Shown piece by piece: positions 8,741 through 16,599 of a DNA stretch of 64,000 nt; position 1 is the first letter of the stretch; the number at the start of each line of letters is the position of its first letter. The translations under genes were made by a program, and so were the position numbers. The notes beneath the pieces were generated by a model. The model worked only from the letters and a program-made list of their open reading frames with translations. It did no database searches and had not been told where the DNA came from. The DNA lies in the NCBI GenBank assembly GCA_017304475.1, contig JAFKKV010000020.1, positions 1 to 64,000 of the forward strand, given 5' to 3'. Origin of the DNA: Hyphomicrobiales bacterium (GTDB lineage: Bacteria > Pseudomonadota > Alphaproteobacteria > Rhizobiales > Phreatobacteraceae).

Positions 8741-9475
8741 CTACCCCGCCCAGATCGTCGCGGTCTCCCGCTCCAACGCGGCGATGATGCAGGCGGCCAC
8801 CGGGTGCATGCGCTTGGCCGGATCGGGCTCGATCTCGGCAACCGCCGAAAACCGGCCGAAGCGGCTGTCGACCGAAAGCCCGAGGATATGGGCTCCATCA
8901 GGTCCCGGGTCGTCGAGCCTGACCGACGCGCGCGCGACGCCCGGGCCGGCCAGAGCCGCGGCAACCGCGATATTGATCTCGTTGGGATAGCGCCGCACGG
9001 CCTCGTCCAGCCGGCCGGCGAAGACCTCGCCGGCGATCCCGGTCATTCCCGGGCGCGAGGCCGTGACCTGCAGCCTCGCGTCAGGATCGACCGAGGCCGC
9101 AGCCACGCCGTCGAGGCCGCCGAGCGCCCCCGGCAGAAGCCGCAGCCGGTGGCCATGGGCGCGGCCGGCGGCTTCGAGACCAGCGAAAAGACCGGGATCG
9201 GCGAGCGCGCTGGCGCTGACCGTCCAGACATCGGCCGAAGCCAGCGCCCGCGCGCCGTGGCGGCGCAAGGCTTCGGGACCCGCCGCCTCGATGATCAGAT
9301 CGGCGGGTTCCGCGAAGAAGCGCTCGGCATCCGCCGTCGCCTCGGGCTCTCCCGCCCGGTTCGCATCACGCACCAGGCAAAGGCCGAGGCGCCATGCCGG
9401 CGCGGTCCTGAGAAAAGCGAGCACGGGGCGCCCGATGCGCCCCGCCCCGATGACATGGATGCGTCTGGCTTCCAT
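8741..9475 (-). CDS. Aspartate dehydrogenase-like oxidoreductase (DUF108/NadX family)
   Basis: This is an NAD(P)-dependent oxidoreductase of 244 residues. A Rossmann motif (HVIGAGRIGRPVL) opens the protein, followed by LIIEAAGPEALRRHG and the family's catalytic-domain signatures LLPGALGGLDG and YPNEINIAVAAALAGPG. L-aspartate dehydrogenases of this family convert aspartate to iminoaspartate or oxaloacetate, and some members have drifted to other amino acids. It converges on the molybdenum fusion gene with a gap of only 10 bp, and is followed on the same strand by nothing closely coupled. It is slightly shorter than typical NadX (about 265). No quinolinate synthase genes are nearby, so a role in NAD synthesis is not supported. 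Confidence 0.8.
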   Translation of the reverse strand: MEARRIHVIGAGRIGRPVLAFLRTAPAWRLGLCLVRDANRAGEPEATADAERFFAEPADLIIEAAGPEALRRHGARALASADVWTVSASALADPGLFAGLEAAGRAHGHRLRLLPGALGGLDGVAAASVDPDARLQVTASRPGMTGIAGEVFAGRLDEAVRRYPNEINIAVAAALAGPGVARASVRLDDPGPDGAHILGLSVDSRFGRFSAVAEIEPDPAKRMHPVAACIIAALERETATIWAG

Positions 9476-9521
9476 TGACGGGCTTCAAGGTGCCGGCGAT
9501 TGGCCTCTCCGGCCGCTCGCC

Positions 9522-10496
9522 TCAGGCCACCAGCTTGGCGAACAGCGCCGGGTCGACATTGCCGCCCGACACGACGGCTGCGACCACCTGGCCGCGCACG
9601 TCCAGCCGGCCGGACAAGAGCGCTGCCAGCGGCACGGCGCCCGAAGGCTCGACCACCAGTTTCAGCTCGCGGAAGGCGAAATTGACCGCCCGCTTGACCT
9701 CGTCTTCCGACACGGTAACGCCACCGGCGACATGCGGCTGATTGACAGCAAATGTCAGTTCGCCCGGCGTCTGTGCCAACAGGCCGTCGCAGAGCGACCC
9801 GCCGAGCCTGACATTGGCGACCCGCTTGCCGGCCTCGAAGGAGCGCGCATGGTCGTCGAAATCCTCCGGCTCGACACTGTAGAGCCTGGCCTTGGGCGCG
9901 CGCTCGTGCACGGCCAGCGCCACGCCGGCCAGAAGCCCGCCGCCCGAGCAGCAGACCAGCACGGTGTCCGGCAGCAGGCCTTGGGTGGTCAGCTCCTCGA
10001 TGATCTCGCGCCCGACCGTGCCTTGGCCCGCCATGATGTAGAAATCGTCATAAGGCGGCACCAGCGTCGCGCCACGCCGGGCGGCGAGCTCCTGGGCGAT
10101 CGCTACCCGGTCTTCCTTCTCGCGGTCATAGAGCACGATCTCGGCGCCTGCGGCGGCGGTCCGCTCGCGCTTCAGCACCGGGCTGTCCTTGGGCATGACG
10201 ATGACCGCCGGCATGCCGAGCAACTGTGCCGCGGTCGCGACCCCTTGCGCGTGATTGCCGGAGGACATGGCGACCACGCCGGCCTTGCGCTCCTGGTCGG
10301 TCAGCCGCGCCAGCCGGTTATAAGCGCCGCGGAACTTGAACGAGCCGGTGCGCTGCAGCGGCTCGGCCTTCAGGAACACCCGGGCCCCCGTCAGGGCGTC
10401 GAGCTCCGGCAAGGTCAGGAGCGGCGTGCGGCGGGCAACCGGCGCGATCAGGCGCGCGGCATCGGCGACATCGGCTGCGGTCGGCAGGGCGGGCAT
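9522..10496 (-). CDS. PLP-dependent threonine/serine ammonia-lyase
   Basis: This is a fold-type II PLP enzyme of 324 residues. The PLP lysine lies in GSFKFRGAYN, the substrate loop is SSGNHAQGVA, and the phosphate-binding glycine loop is CCSGGGLLAG; these identify the threonine/serine dehydratase family, catalysing deamination to 2-oxobutyrate or pyruvate. There is no C-terminal ACT domain, so it is the short catabolic or racemase-like form. Start ATG at 10496 has GGAG about 8 nt upstream; an upstream in-frame extension is not family-like. It lies 46 nt upstream of the aspartate-dehydrogenase-like gene on the same strand, and the two may be co-transcribed. Serine racemase activity is an alternative. 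Confidence 0.87.
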   Translation of the reverse strand: MPALPTAADVADAARLIAPVARRTPLLTLPELDALTGARVFLKAEPLQRTGSFKFRGAYNRLARLTDQERKAGVVAMSSGNHAQGVATAAQLLGMPAVIVMPKDSPVLKRERTAAAGAEIVLYDREKEDRVAIAQELAARRGATLVPPYDDFYIMAGQGTVGREIIEELTTQGLLPDTVLVCCSGGGLLAGVALAVHERAPKARLYSVEPEDFDDHARSFEAGKRVANVRLGGSLCDGLLAQTPGELTFAVNQPHVAGGVTVSEDEVKRAVNFAFRELKLVVEPSGAVPLAALLSGRLDVRGQVVAAVVSGGNVDPALFAKLVA

Positions 10497-10682
10497 GGCG
10501 GCTCTCCGGATTGGGTTGGCCCATATGAGGCCCCTTGGGCGGGCGCCGCAAGAGCCTAACGACATCGGCCGATCGGGTCGCCCAGACTAGCCCGCGTTAC
10601 CCACACCGGCTAGAAGCGGGGCTGGAGGCCCCACGTGCTGCACACCGATCCGACGCCCGCGCCTGCCCGTGAAGGCCTTGTC

Positions 10683-11837
10683 ATGACCACGCCGCCGCTC
10701 AGGATCCTGATTCTGATGAGCCGCACCGGCGGTGGCCATCTGGCCAGCGCCCGCGCCCTGGAAGCGGAATTCCTGCGCCAGAACCCGCAGGCCTCGGTCA
10801 CCATTGTCGATCTCCTGACCGACCATATCAGCTTCCCGTTCAGCCGCCTGCCGCGCACCTACGACACCCTGGTCAACCGCGCGCCGCGGCTGTGGCGCGC
10901 CATGTGGAGCGTCACGGCGCGGCCCGCCGTCGGAGGGTCTTCGTCTGCCCTGGTCCGGCGGATGTCGCGTGGCAAGATCGAGCGCCTGATCCGCGAAGCT
11001 GCCCCGGACCTGGTCGTGTCCGTGCATCCGCTGGTCAACGACCTGGTCATCCCGGTGCTGGCCCGGCTGGCGCCGGCGACCCCCTACGTCACCGTCGTCA
11101 CCGATCTCGGCGGCATTCATCCGCTCTGGCTGCATCCGGACAACGCCGCGATCTACCTGCCGACCGCCAAGGCGGTCGAGACCGCCATGGCCTGCGGCCT
11201 GCCGAAGCACCGGCTGCACGCCCACGGCCTGCCGATCCGCGCCGAATTCGCCGCGGCGCCGCCCGACCGGGCCGAGGCGCGCCGCGCCTTCGGGCTGGAC
11301 CCTGCCTTGCCCGCCGTGCTGGTCATGGGCGGCGGCGGCGGCATCGGCCCGATCGAGGCGATTGTCGATGCCATGGCCGAGACCCTTGCCGGCTCCGGCG
11401 GCGCGCCACCGGCGCAGATCGTGGTGATCGCGGGCAAGAATGCCAGGCTGCAGGCGCGTCTCGCCGACCGGCCCTGGCCGGTGCCGGTCGTGCCGCTCGG
11501 CTTCGTCGAGCGCATGTCCGACCTCATGCATGCCTCGGACCTCCTGATCACCAAGGCCGGCCCCGGCACCATTGCGGAAGCCAGCGTCCGCGGCCTGCCC
11601 ATGCTGATCTACGGTTTCATTCCCGGCCAGGAAGCCGCCAATGTCGACCATGTCGTCCAGGCCGGCGCCGGCCTGTTCGAGCCGGATCCGGCAAGGCTCG
11701 CCGCTGAGGTCTCCGCCCTGCTGGTAACCGACCGCGCCCGGCTCGCCGCCATGGCCGGCAAGGCACGCGCACTCGGCCGGGACCGGGCGACCCAGGACAT
11801 CGTGGCCTCGATCCTGGCGGATCTGCCCAAAGCCTGA
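10683..11837 (+). CDS. MGDG synthase-like GT28 glycosyltransferase
   Basis: This is a GT-B fold glycosyltransferase of 384 residues. The N-terminus ILILMSRTGGGHLASARALE is the MGDG-synthase nucleotide/lipid-binding loop, and the C-terminal half has the MurG-like donor site (ITKAGPGTIAEASVRGLPML). Family members transfer galactose or glucose from a UDP-sugar to diacylglycerol, forming membrane glycolipids at the inner leaflet. ATG at 10683 has GAAGG 7 nt upstream; upstream GTG codons lack a site. The gene stands alone between convergent and co-directional neighbours. A role in phosphate-sparing glycolipid synthesis is plausible but not shown, since no Pho box was recognised. Confidence 0.82.
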   Translation: MTTPPLRILILMSRTGGGHLASARALEAEFLRQNPQASVTIVDLLTDHISFPFSRLPRTYDTLVNRAPRLWRAMWSVTARPAVGGSSSALVRRMSRGKIERLIREAAPDLVVSVHPLVNDLVIPVLARLAPATPYVTVVTDLGGIHPLWLHPDNAAIYLPTAKAVETAMACGLPKHRLHAHGLPIRAEFAAAPPDRAEARRAFGLDPALPAVLVMGGGGGIGPIEAIVDAMAETLAGSGGAPPAQIVVIAGKNARLQARLADRPWPVPVVPLGFVERMSDLMHASDLLITKAGPGTIAEASVRGLPMLIYGFIPGQEAANVDHVVQAGAGLFEPDPARLAAEVSALLVTDRARLAAMAGKARALGRDRATQDIVASILADLPKA

Positions 11838-11954
11838 GCAAAGCCCGCGAGGCAACGGGCTTTGGCGCACGGCCCCGATGCGATGCCGCGCTTGCGCAAT
11901 CCGGCGGGCCGGTCATCATCCGCGCCGACGACGTCAAATATGGGAGGCACTGTC

Positions 11955-12800
11955 GTGAAACTGGTACGCTTCGGACCGAAGGGTAAGGAAAAGCCCGGTC
12001 TGGTCGATCCCGCAGGCAAAATTCGCGATCTCTCCGAGATCGTTCCCGACATTGCCGGCGAGGCGCTGTCGAGCAAGGGGCTGGCCAAGATCGCCAAGGC
12101 GGATTGGCAGAAGCTGCCGGTCGCCCCGGCCGGCGCCCGCATCGGCGCCTGTGTCGGTGGCGTCGGCAATTTCATCGCCGTCGGCCTCAACTATGCCGAC
12201 CATGCCGCCGAGACCGGCGCGGCGATCCCGACCGAACCGATCCTGTTCAACAAGGCACCCTCCTGCATCGTCGGCCCCGACGACGACGTGATGCTGCCCA
12301 AGGGCTCGGTGAAGACCGACTGGGAGGTCGAACTCGCCATCGTCATCGGCGAACGCGCCCGCTACGTCTCCAAGCAGGACGCCCTGTCGGTGGTCGCCGG
12401 CTTCTGCATCTGCAACGACGTCTCCGAGCGCGCCTATCAGATCGAGCGCGGCGGCCAGTGGATGAAGGGCAAGGGCTGCGAGACCTTCGGCCCGCTCGGC
12501 CCCTGGCTCGTCACCGTCGACGAGATCGCCGACGTGCAGAAGCTCGGCATGTGGCTGGACGTCAACGGCGAGCGCATGCAGACCGGCTCGACCAAGACCA
12601 TGATCTTCGACGTCCGGACCATCGTCTCCTACACTTCGGAATTCATGGTGCTGGAGCCCGGCGACGTGATCACCACCGGCACCCCGCCCGGCGTCGGCCT
12701 CGGCATGAAGCCGCCGAAATTCCTCAAGGCCGGCGATACCATGACGGTCGGCATCGAGGGTCTCGGCGCGCAGAAGCAGAACGTCATCGCCTGGCGGTGA
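11955..12800 (+). CDS. Fumarylacetoacetate hydrolase-family protein
   Basis: This protein of 281 residues has the FAH fold (DWEVELAIVIG metal ligands, FCICNDVSERAYQIERGGQW, DVITTGTPPGVGLGMKPPKFLK). Members cleave or hydrolyse carbon-carbon bonds of 2-oxo acids (acylpyruvases, 2-keto-3-deoxy-fuconate or -arabinonate dehydratase-like) using Mg2+. The GTG at 11955 is chosen over ATG 11940 because GGGAGG lies between them, 6 nt before the GTG, and VKLVRFG is the usual N-terminus. A rho-independent terminator follows directly. It is probably monocistronic. The substrate is not predictable. Confidence 0.88.
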   Translation: MKLVRFGPKGKEKPGLVDPAGKIRDLSEIVPDIAGEALSSKGLAKIAKADWQKLPVAPAGARIGACVGGVGNFIAVGLNYADHAAETGAAIPTEPILFNKAPSCIVGPDDDVMLPKGSVKTDWEVELAIVIGERARYVSKQDALSVVAGFCICNDVSERAYQIERGGQWMKGKGCETFGPLGPWLVTVDEIADVQKLGMWLDVNGERMQTGSTKTMIFDVRTIVSYTSEFMVLEPGDVITTGTPPGVGLGMKPPKFLKAGDTMTVGIEGLGAQKQNVIAWR

Positions 12801-12832
12801 GCTGTTCTCGGCTTGAACCGAAACATGAAGAA

Positions 12833-12856
12833 CCCCGGCGCGAGCCGGGGTTTTTT
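12833..12856 (+). terminator. Rho-independent terminator after the FAH-family gene
   Basis: A perfect 7-bp GC stem (CCCCGGC, loop GCGA, GCCGGGG) is followed immediately by six T residues, 33 nt after the stop codon. This is the cleanest intrinsic terminator in the window. Confidence 0.9.
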
Positions 12857-12990
12857 GTTGGGTGGAGGCGCTGGAGCGGATTCAGCACATGAAGAGGCTG
12901 AATCGGAATCGGGGCGTGCGAAGTGGCGGGTAAGAGCCTGAATTAACGGATGAAACCACCCCCCGCCCCACGCGCTGGCAGCGCGCGAAC

Positions 12991-13157
12991 TCAACCCTCT
13001 CCCATAGGGAGAGGGTGGCGCCGTCAGGCGCCGGGTGAGGGGCGTAAGCGTCGAGAAATGATGCCGGCGCGCGTCGCGTATGCCGCCCTATCCGGAGATG
13101 GACGACCCCTCACCCGGCAGCTGACGCTGCCACCCTCTCCCTCTGGGAGAGGGTTAA
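12991..13157. repeat. Imperfect 52-bp inverted repeat (REP-like element pair)
   Basis: Arms at 12991-13042 and 13106-13157 are inverted copies differing at about six positions. Each arm contains its own small palindrome (CCCTCTCCC...GGGAGAGGG) followed by GCCGGGTGAGGGG or its complement. This layout is typical of palindromic intergenic repeats of alphaproteobacteria. The 63 bp between the arms has no gene. The rest of 12857-13204 shows nothing else. Confidence 0.8.
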
Positions 13158-13204
13158 TTCAGCGTCCCGTCTTTCCGGGCCGCCGAAACGAACCGCGTGG
13201 ATAT

Positions 13205-13236
13205 TGGTAGCGGGAGAGAGAGTCGAACTGCCGACC
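13205..13236 (-). pseudogene. 3' fragment of a tRNA gene (elongator tRNA-Met-like)
   Basis: Read on the minus strand this is the T-arm (TTCGACT loop), acceptor 3' strand and encoded CCA (CTCCCGCTACCA) of a tRNA. The D arm, anticodon arm and 5' acceptor are absent; the sequence before it is the 3' end of a protein gene. One T-stem pair is mismatched. The acceptor sequence resembles alphaproteobacterial elongator tRNA-Met as remembered. Such fragments usually mark an old site-specific integration or recombination end. Confidence 0.6.
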
Positions 13237-13239
13237 TCC

Positions 13240-13854
13240 TCAATCCATCACGGCGGCTTTGAGGATGCACACCATGGTGGCATGTGCCGTTTCGGTGCCG
13301 ACATTGCGGATCACGTGCCGCCCGTCGCAGCGGTAGCGCACGCTTTCGCCGGCCTTGACCGTCTCGACCCGGTCGCCGACCTCGACGACGAATTCGCCTT
13401 CCAGCACCGACAGGCTCTCCACCGAGCCGCGCTGGTGGCCTTCGCTCTCCAGCACGCCGCCGGGATCGCAATGGAAATCGTACCATTGCAGCCATTCCAC
13501 AGTCTTGATCCAGCCGGTGATCGACAGCCGGCACTTGCCGTCGTCCGAGACCAGGAGCGGGGTGTCGCCCTTGGACAGCTTTTCGAGGAAGGGCTCTTCT
13601 GTCGCGGTCGCCAGCACCCGCTCGATCGACACGTCGAGCGCCTGGCTCAGCCGCCAGATCGTGGCGAGCGTCGGATTGGTCTCGTTGCGCTCGATCTGGC
13701 TGATGATCGACTTGGCGACACCCGACTGCTCGGACAATTCCGACAGCGACAGGTTATAGGCCTTGCGCAGCCGCTGCACGGTCCGGCCGAGATTGCCCGA
13801 CAGGACATGGGCGCCGGCATCCAGCTCGATTTTCTTCGGGTCGCGGTCGGCCAT
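13240..13854 (-). CDS. XRE-family regulator with C-terminal cupin domain
   Basis: This is a one-component transcription factor of 204 residues. An N-terminal HTH_3 domain (residues about 22-76, LSLSELSEQSGVAKSIISQI) is followed by a double-stranded beta-helix cupin sensor (about 125-200, ESLSVLEGEFVVEVGDRVET, VRYRCDGRHVIRN). Such proteins sense small metabolites; PuuR-like members regulate polyamine or amino-acid catabolism. A perfect 16-bp palindrome 33 bp upstream of the start is a candidate autoregulatory operator. The divergent gene is an alpha/beta hydrolase 305 bp away. The stop abuts a tRNA remnant. Confidence 0.9.
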   Translation of the reverse strand: MADRDPKKIELDAGAHVLSGNLGRTVQRLRKAYNLSLSELSEQSGVAKSIISQIERNETNPTLATIWRLSQALDVSIERVLATATEEPFLEKLSKGDTPLLVSDDGKCRLSITGWIKTVEWLQWYDFHCDPGGVLESEGHQRGSVESLSVLEGEFVVEVGDRVETVKAGESVRYRCDGRHVIRNVGTETAHATMVCILKAAVMD

Positions 13855-13886
13855 GGCGTTGCGAAATCAGGCTCTCGGTCGTTGTT

Positions 13887-13902
13887 CCGAACGATCGTTC
13901 GG
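13887..13902. promoter_or_regulatory. Perfect 16-bp palindrome upstream of the XRE-cupin gene
   Basis: CCGAACGA followed by its exact complement TCGTTCGG lies 33 bp upstream of the regulator start, in a 305-bp divergent gap (13855-14159). A self-bound operator is the simplest reading. No confident -10/-35 pair was identified and the rest of the gap shows nothing recognisable. Confidence 0.55.
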
Positions 13903-14159
13903 CGAAAAAGACACTAGGGCCCGCGTCGCTGCGGTGCAAGATGCAGCTGGCGCCGGGCTCGCCGCCGGCCGGACCGCCTTCGCTCTTCCCCGCCGGCACG
14001 ACGGTCCAGGCGTGACCGCCGCGCCATGCCGCCCGTCACAGCTTGCTTCCGATGTCGGGCGAAACGCTCTACAAGCGCAGCGCCGTGCCGGTTCCGCCCT
14101 TCTGTCCAGTGAATGGGAGCCCGCCCGGACGGTCTCCCGAACCAGCAGGATGCGGCAGC

Positions 14160-14990
14160 ATGACGCCGTCGACGACGCCACCGGCCACCGGCCTTTTCCT
14201 CGGCCGTATCCCCTATGTCAGGCTTGGATCCGGGCCCCGGCGCATCGTCGTCGTCAATGGCGGCCAGGGTTTCGTCCGGCGCTTCAGCGCCGGGAGCGCC
14301 GCCCGCGACATCAGGCAGATCATGCCTTTGCTGCCGCCCGACAGCACGGTCGTCGTGCTCGGTTATGATGCCGATCCGCCGGCCGGTTACGACATGGCCC
14401 GGATCGTCGGCGATGTCGCCACCATCATGCGCACCGAGATCGGCCCTTCGACGGTGATGGGGATTTCCTTTGGCGGCTTCGTCGCGGCCCGCCTCGCCGC
14501 CGAACATCCCGATCTCGTCGACCGGCTCATCCTGCTGATCACCGCGCACCGCTTCTCGGCCGAGGGCCGAGCCCGGGTCGCCGGGCTGATCGACGACCTC
14601 GAACGCGGCGACCTCTATGGCATGGCGCGCAAATTCGCGACGCTCAGCCGGCGCGCCTGGGTGAACCTCACCGTCAGGCTCGTCCTCTGGCTTGCCCGCA
14701 ACAAGCTGGCCGCCAAGCTGAACCCGCCGGCGACCATCATCCGCAGCCTGTCGGCGGCCCTGAACGAGGATGTCGCGCAAGGCCCCGGCTGGCTCGCGGC
14801 GATCCGCGCCCCGACCTTGATCCTCGGCGGTGACGCCGACCAGTTCTTCGATGTCGCGGCGATGCGGGAAACGGCAACGGCCATCCCCGCGGCGAAGCTG
14901 GAGCTGATCGCCGGCGAAACCCACATGCTGCCGCTGGAGCGACCCAAACCCGTCGCCGCGGCCATCACGCGGTTCCTGACGAACTCCTGA
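14160..14990 (+). CDS. Alpha/beta-fold hydrolase
   Basis: This is a cytoplasmic alpha/beta hydrolase of 276 residues. The nucleophile elbow is GISFGG, the acid is probably the aspartate in LILGGDADQFFD, and the histidine is in AGETHMLPLERP. It belongs to the general Abhydrolase_1/6 group, whose members hydrolyse esters, lactones or amides; no subfamily is recognised. ATG at 14160 is preferred because the upstream in-frame 39 codons are proline-rich and unlike the family. The neighbours on both sides are small hypothetical genes and give no pathway clue. Confidence 0.8.
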   Translation: MTPSTTPPATGLFLGRIPYVRLGSGPRRIVVVNGGQGFVRRFSAGSAARDIRQIMPLLPPDSTVVVLGYDADPPAGYDMARIVGDVATIMRTEIGPSTVMGISFGGFVAARLAAEHPDLVDRLILLITAHRFSAEGRARVAGLIDDLERGDLYGMARKFATLSRRAWVNLTVRLVLWLARNKLAAKLNPPATIIRSLSAALNEDVAQGPGWLAAIRAPTLILGGDADQFFDVAAMRETATAIPAAKLELIAGETHMLPLERPKPVAAAITRFLTNS

Positions 14991-15024
14991 CGCGAGAGAG
15001 AGATCGCTCGCCCGATGCGCCGCC

Positions 15025-15285
15025 TCAGTCGGCGGCCGCCTCCATGCTGCCGATCAGGTTGCCGAGGCTCCGGCAGCGCACGACGGCGGTCCGGATGATC
15101 CTGTCCTTGCGGTCCTCGCCGAGGTCGATCATTTCCCGCACGCACAGGGCCACCATGCGGCGCTGTTCGGACTGTTTCCGGGAGATCGCCAGTTCGGCGC
15201 AGGCATCGCGATAGGCTTCCCGCATCATCCGCGCCTGGTCTTGCGGAAACGAGCCCACATCGAATGCGGTGCGAATATGGGTCAC
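15025..15285 (-). CDS. Small hypothetical protein (86 aa)
   Basis: This is a small soluble, helix-rich protein with no recognised catalytic motif. It contains the pattern HIRTAFDVGSFPQDQARMMREAYRDAC near the N-terminus, resembling short conserved Rhizobiales proteins of unknown role. The GTG start at 15285 has AGGGAG about 8 nt upstream; an earlier in-frame start exists without a site. Converges with the hydrolase gene (34 nt gap). The intergenic stretch 15286-15546 on its other side contains no further gene and no clear regulatory element. Confidence 0.6.
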   Translation of the reverse strand: MTHIRTAFDVGSFPQDQARMMREAYRDACAELAISRKQSEQRRMVALCVREMIDLGEDRKDRIIRTAVVRCRSLGNLIGSMEAAAD

Positions 15286-15546
15286 GACAATGCTCCCTGA
15301 CGTGGAGCGCGCGAGCAAATGCGTCTCGCGGTCGCCGGTGCGCGGGCCACATTCCCGACGATGGCGGGACGCTACACCCGGGGACTTGGCCGAAGCAAAT
15401 CAAAAAATCAGCTCGTCCTTTGCCCTCAGGACCGGCGAAAATCGCCACGCAATGTCGGAAAGCGTCGCCTCTCTTCGTCCTGGGGAATGTCAGGGGCGGT
15501 CCGGATCCATCCGACCAGGCCTTGCGACGGAACCGGAGGACCCATC

Positions 15547-15849
15547 ATGACGGCGGCCAGGACGGACAAGATCACCATCGAAAACGTCAATCATCCCGGT
15601 CAGGCCACACGCGTTGACAAGGCCATGTACGACGCGATGAAACAGGCCTTCCTCACCGTCCTGCCGGCACGGTCGCCGGGACTGACGGTGGCGGAGGTGC
15701 AGGCCGCGGTGCTCGCCCATTTGCCCGGGGACCTGTTTCCCGGTGGTGCCAAGGCGGGCTGGTGGAGCAAGGCCGTCCAGCTGGACCTCGAAGCCAAGGG
15801 GATCGTCCAGCGCGAGAACGTCCGGCCATTGCGGTTGCGCCGGACCTGA
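15547..15849 (+). CDS. DUF6958-like small protein (100 aa)
   Basis: This is a soluble protein of 100 residues resembling DUF6958 proteins: ITIENVNHPGQATRVDKAMY at the N-terminus, a central LPARSPGLTVAEVQAAVLAHL and a C-terminal GGAKAGWWSKAVQLDLEAKG helix-turn-strand that looks winged-helix-like. The last feature is my structural impression, not established. ATG at 15547 has GGAGG 7 nt upstream. Function is unknown. It is probably monocistronic; a GC hairpin without a T-run (15915-15942) lies downstream. Confidence 0.7.
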   Translation: MTAARTDKITIENVNHPGQATRVDKAMYDAMKQAFLTVLPARSPGLTVAEVQAAVLAHLPGDLFPGGAKAGWWSKAVQLDLEAKGIVQRENVRPLRLRRT

Positions 15850-16081
15850 TGCCCGAACCATCTGACACCCAAGCCGTCTGACGCTGAAGCTACTGGACGC
15901 TCGTGCCAAGAAGAGGCCCGCCCCGGAATGCGGCGGCGGGCCAAGTCAAAATCAGGTGCAGGCACTGGTGTTAAGCATAGATCCCTGCCGCTTTCGATTG
16001 CGTGACAGATCCGGCGCGGCGCCGAGGCCGGCTCGCCCGGCGCGTCGCCCGAAGGCGCATCTGATGAAAGCGCAACAATTT

Positions 16082-16132
16082 GGTTGCGCAAACTCGCAAC
16101 CTTTGCCATTAATAGGCAACCAGGAGGTTGCC
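16082..16132 (+). promoter_or_regulatory. Two inverted repeats upstream of and overlapping the SRPBCC ribosome site
   Basis: GGTTGCG (16082-16088) pairs with CGCAACC (16095-16101), and GGCAACC (16115-16121) pairs with GGTTGCC (16126-16132). All four half sites share GGTTGC or its complement. The second repeat includes the GGAGG ribosome site (16123-16127) of the SRPBCC gene. The arrangement suggests a double operator for the ArsR-family repressor encoded two genes downstream. Confidence 0.65.
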
Positions 16133-16135
16133 AAT

Positions 16136-16582
16136 ATGTCTGATCGTATCGAAAAGACCATCGCCTTGAATGCTCCGGTCGAGCGGGTCTGGCGCGCGCT
16201 GACCGATCACCGCGAGTTCGGAGAATGGTTTCGTGTGAAGCTCGACGGCCCTTTCGTGCCGGGTGAAATTTCCACCGGCCACATCACCTATCCCGGCTAC
16301 GAACACGTCAAATGGAATGCGCGGGTCAAGGAAATGGCGGCCCCGCGGCTGTTCTCCTTCACCTGGCATCCCTATGCCGTCGATCCCGCCGTCGATTACG
16401 GCAAGGAGACCCCGACGCTGGTCGAGTTCCACCTGGAACCGATAGCGGACGGCACACGCCTGACCGTCATCGAATCCGGTTTCGACAAAGTGCCGGGCCA
16501 TCGCAGGGCCGAAGCCTTCCGCATGAACGACGGCGGCTGGAGCGAGCAGATGAGGAACATCCAGGCTCATGTCGAACGCTGA
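16136..16582 (+). CDS. SRPBCC (AHSA1-like) domain protein
   Basis: This is a START/Bet v1-like small protein of 148 residues. IEKTIALNAPVERVWRALTD is the characteristic first strand and helix, and TRLTVIESGFDKVP with the C-terminal GGWSEQMRNIQAHV helix complete the fold. Family members bind hydrophobic ligands; pairs with ArsR regulators are very common and poorly characterised. ATG 16136 has GGAGG 8 nt upstream. The ArsR gene follows after 17 nt, forming a two-gene operon. Confidence 0.9.
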   Translation: MSDRIEKTIALNAPVERVWRALTDHREFGEWFRVKLDGPFVPGEISTGHITYPGYEHVKWNARVKEMAAPRLFSFTWHPYAVDPAVDYGKETPTLVEFHLEPIADGTRLTVIESGFDKVPGHRRAEAFRMNDGGWSEQMRNIQAHVER

Positions 16583-16599
16583 ACAGCCGGGGTGCGGCC

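Noticed and set aside
13205..13236. Complete tRNA gene on the minus strand
   Set aside because: Only the T-arm and acceptor 3' strand exist; preceding bases encode the XRE-cupin C-terminus and cannot fold into the other arms.
15915..15942. GC hairpin (GGCCCGCC/GGCGGGCC) as a terminator after the DUF6958-like gene
   Set aside because: No T-run on either strand, so intrinsic termination is not supported.
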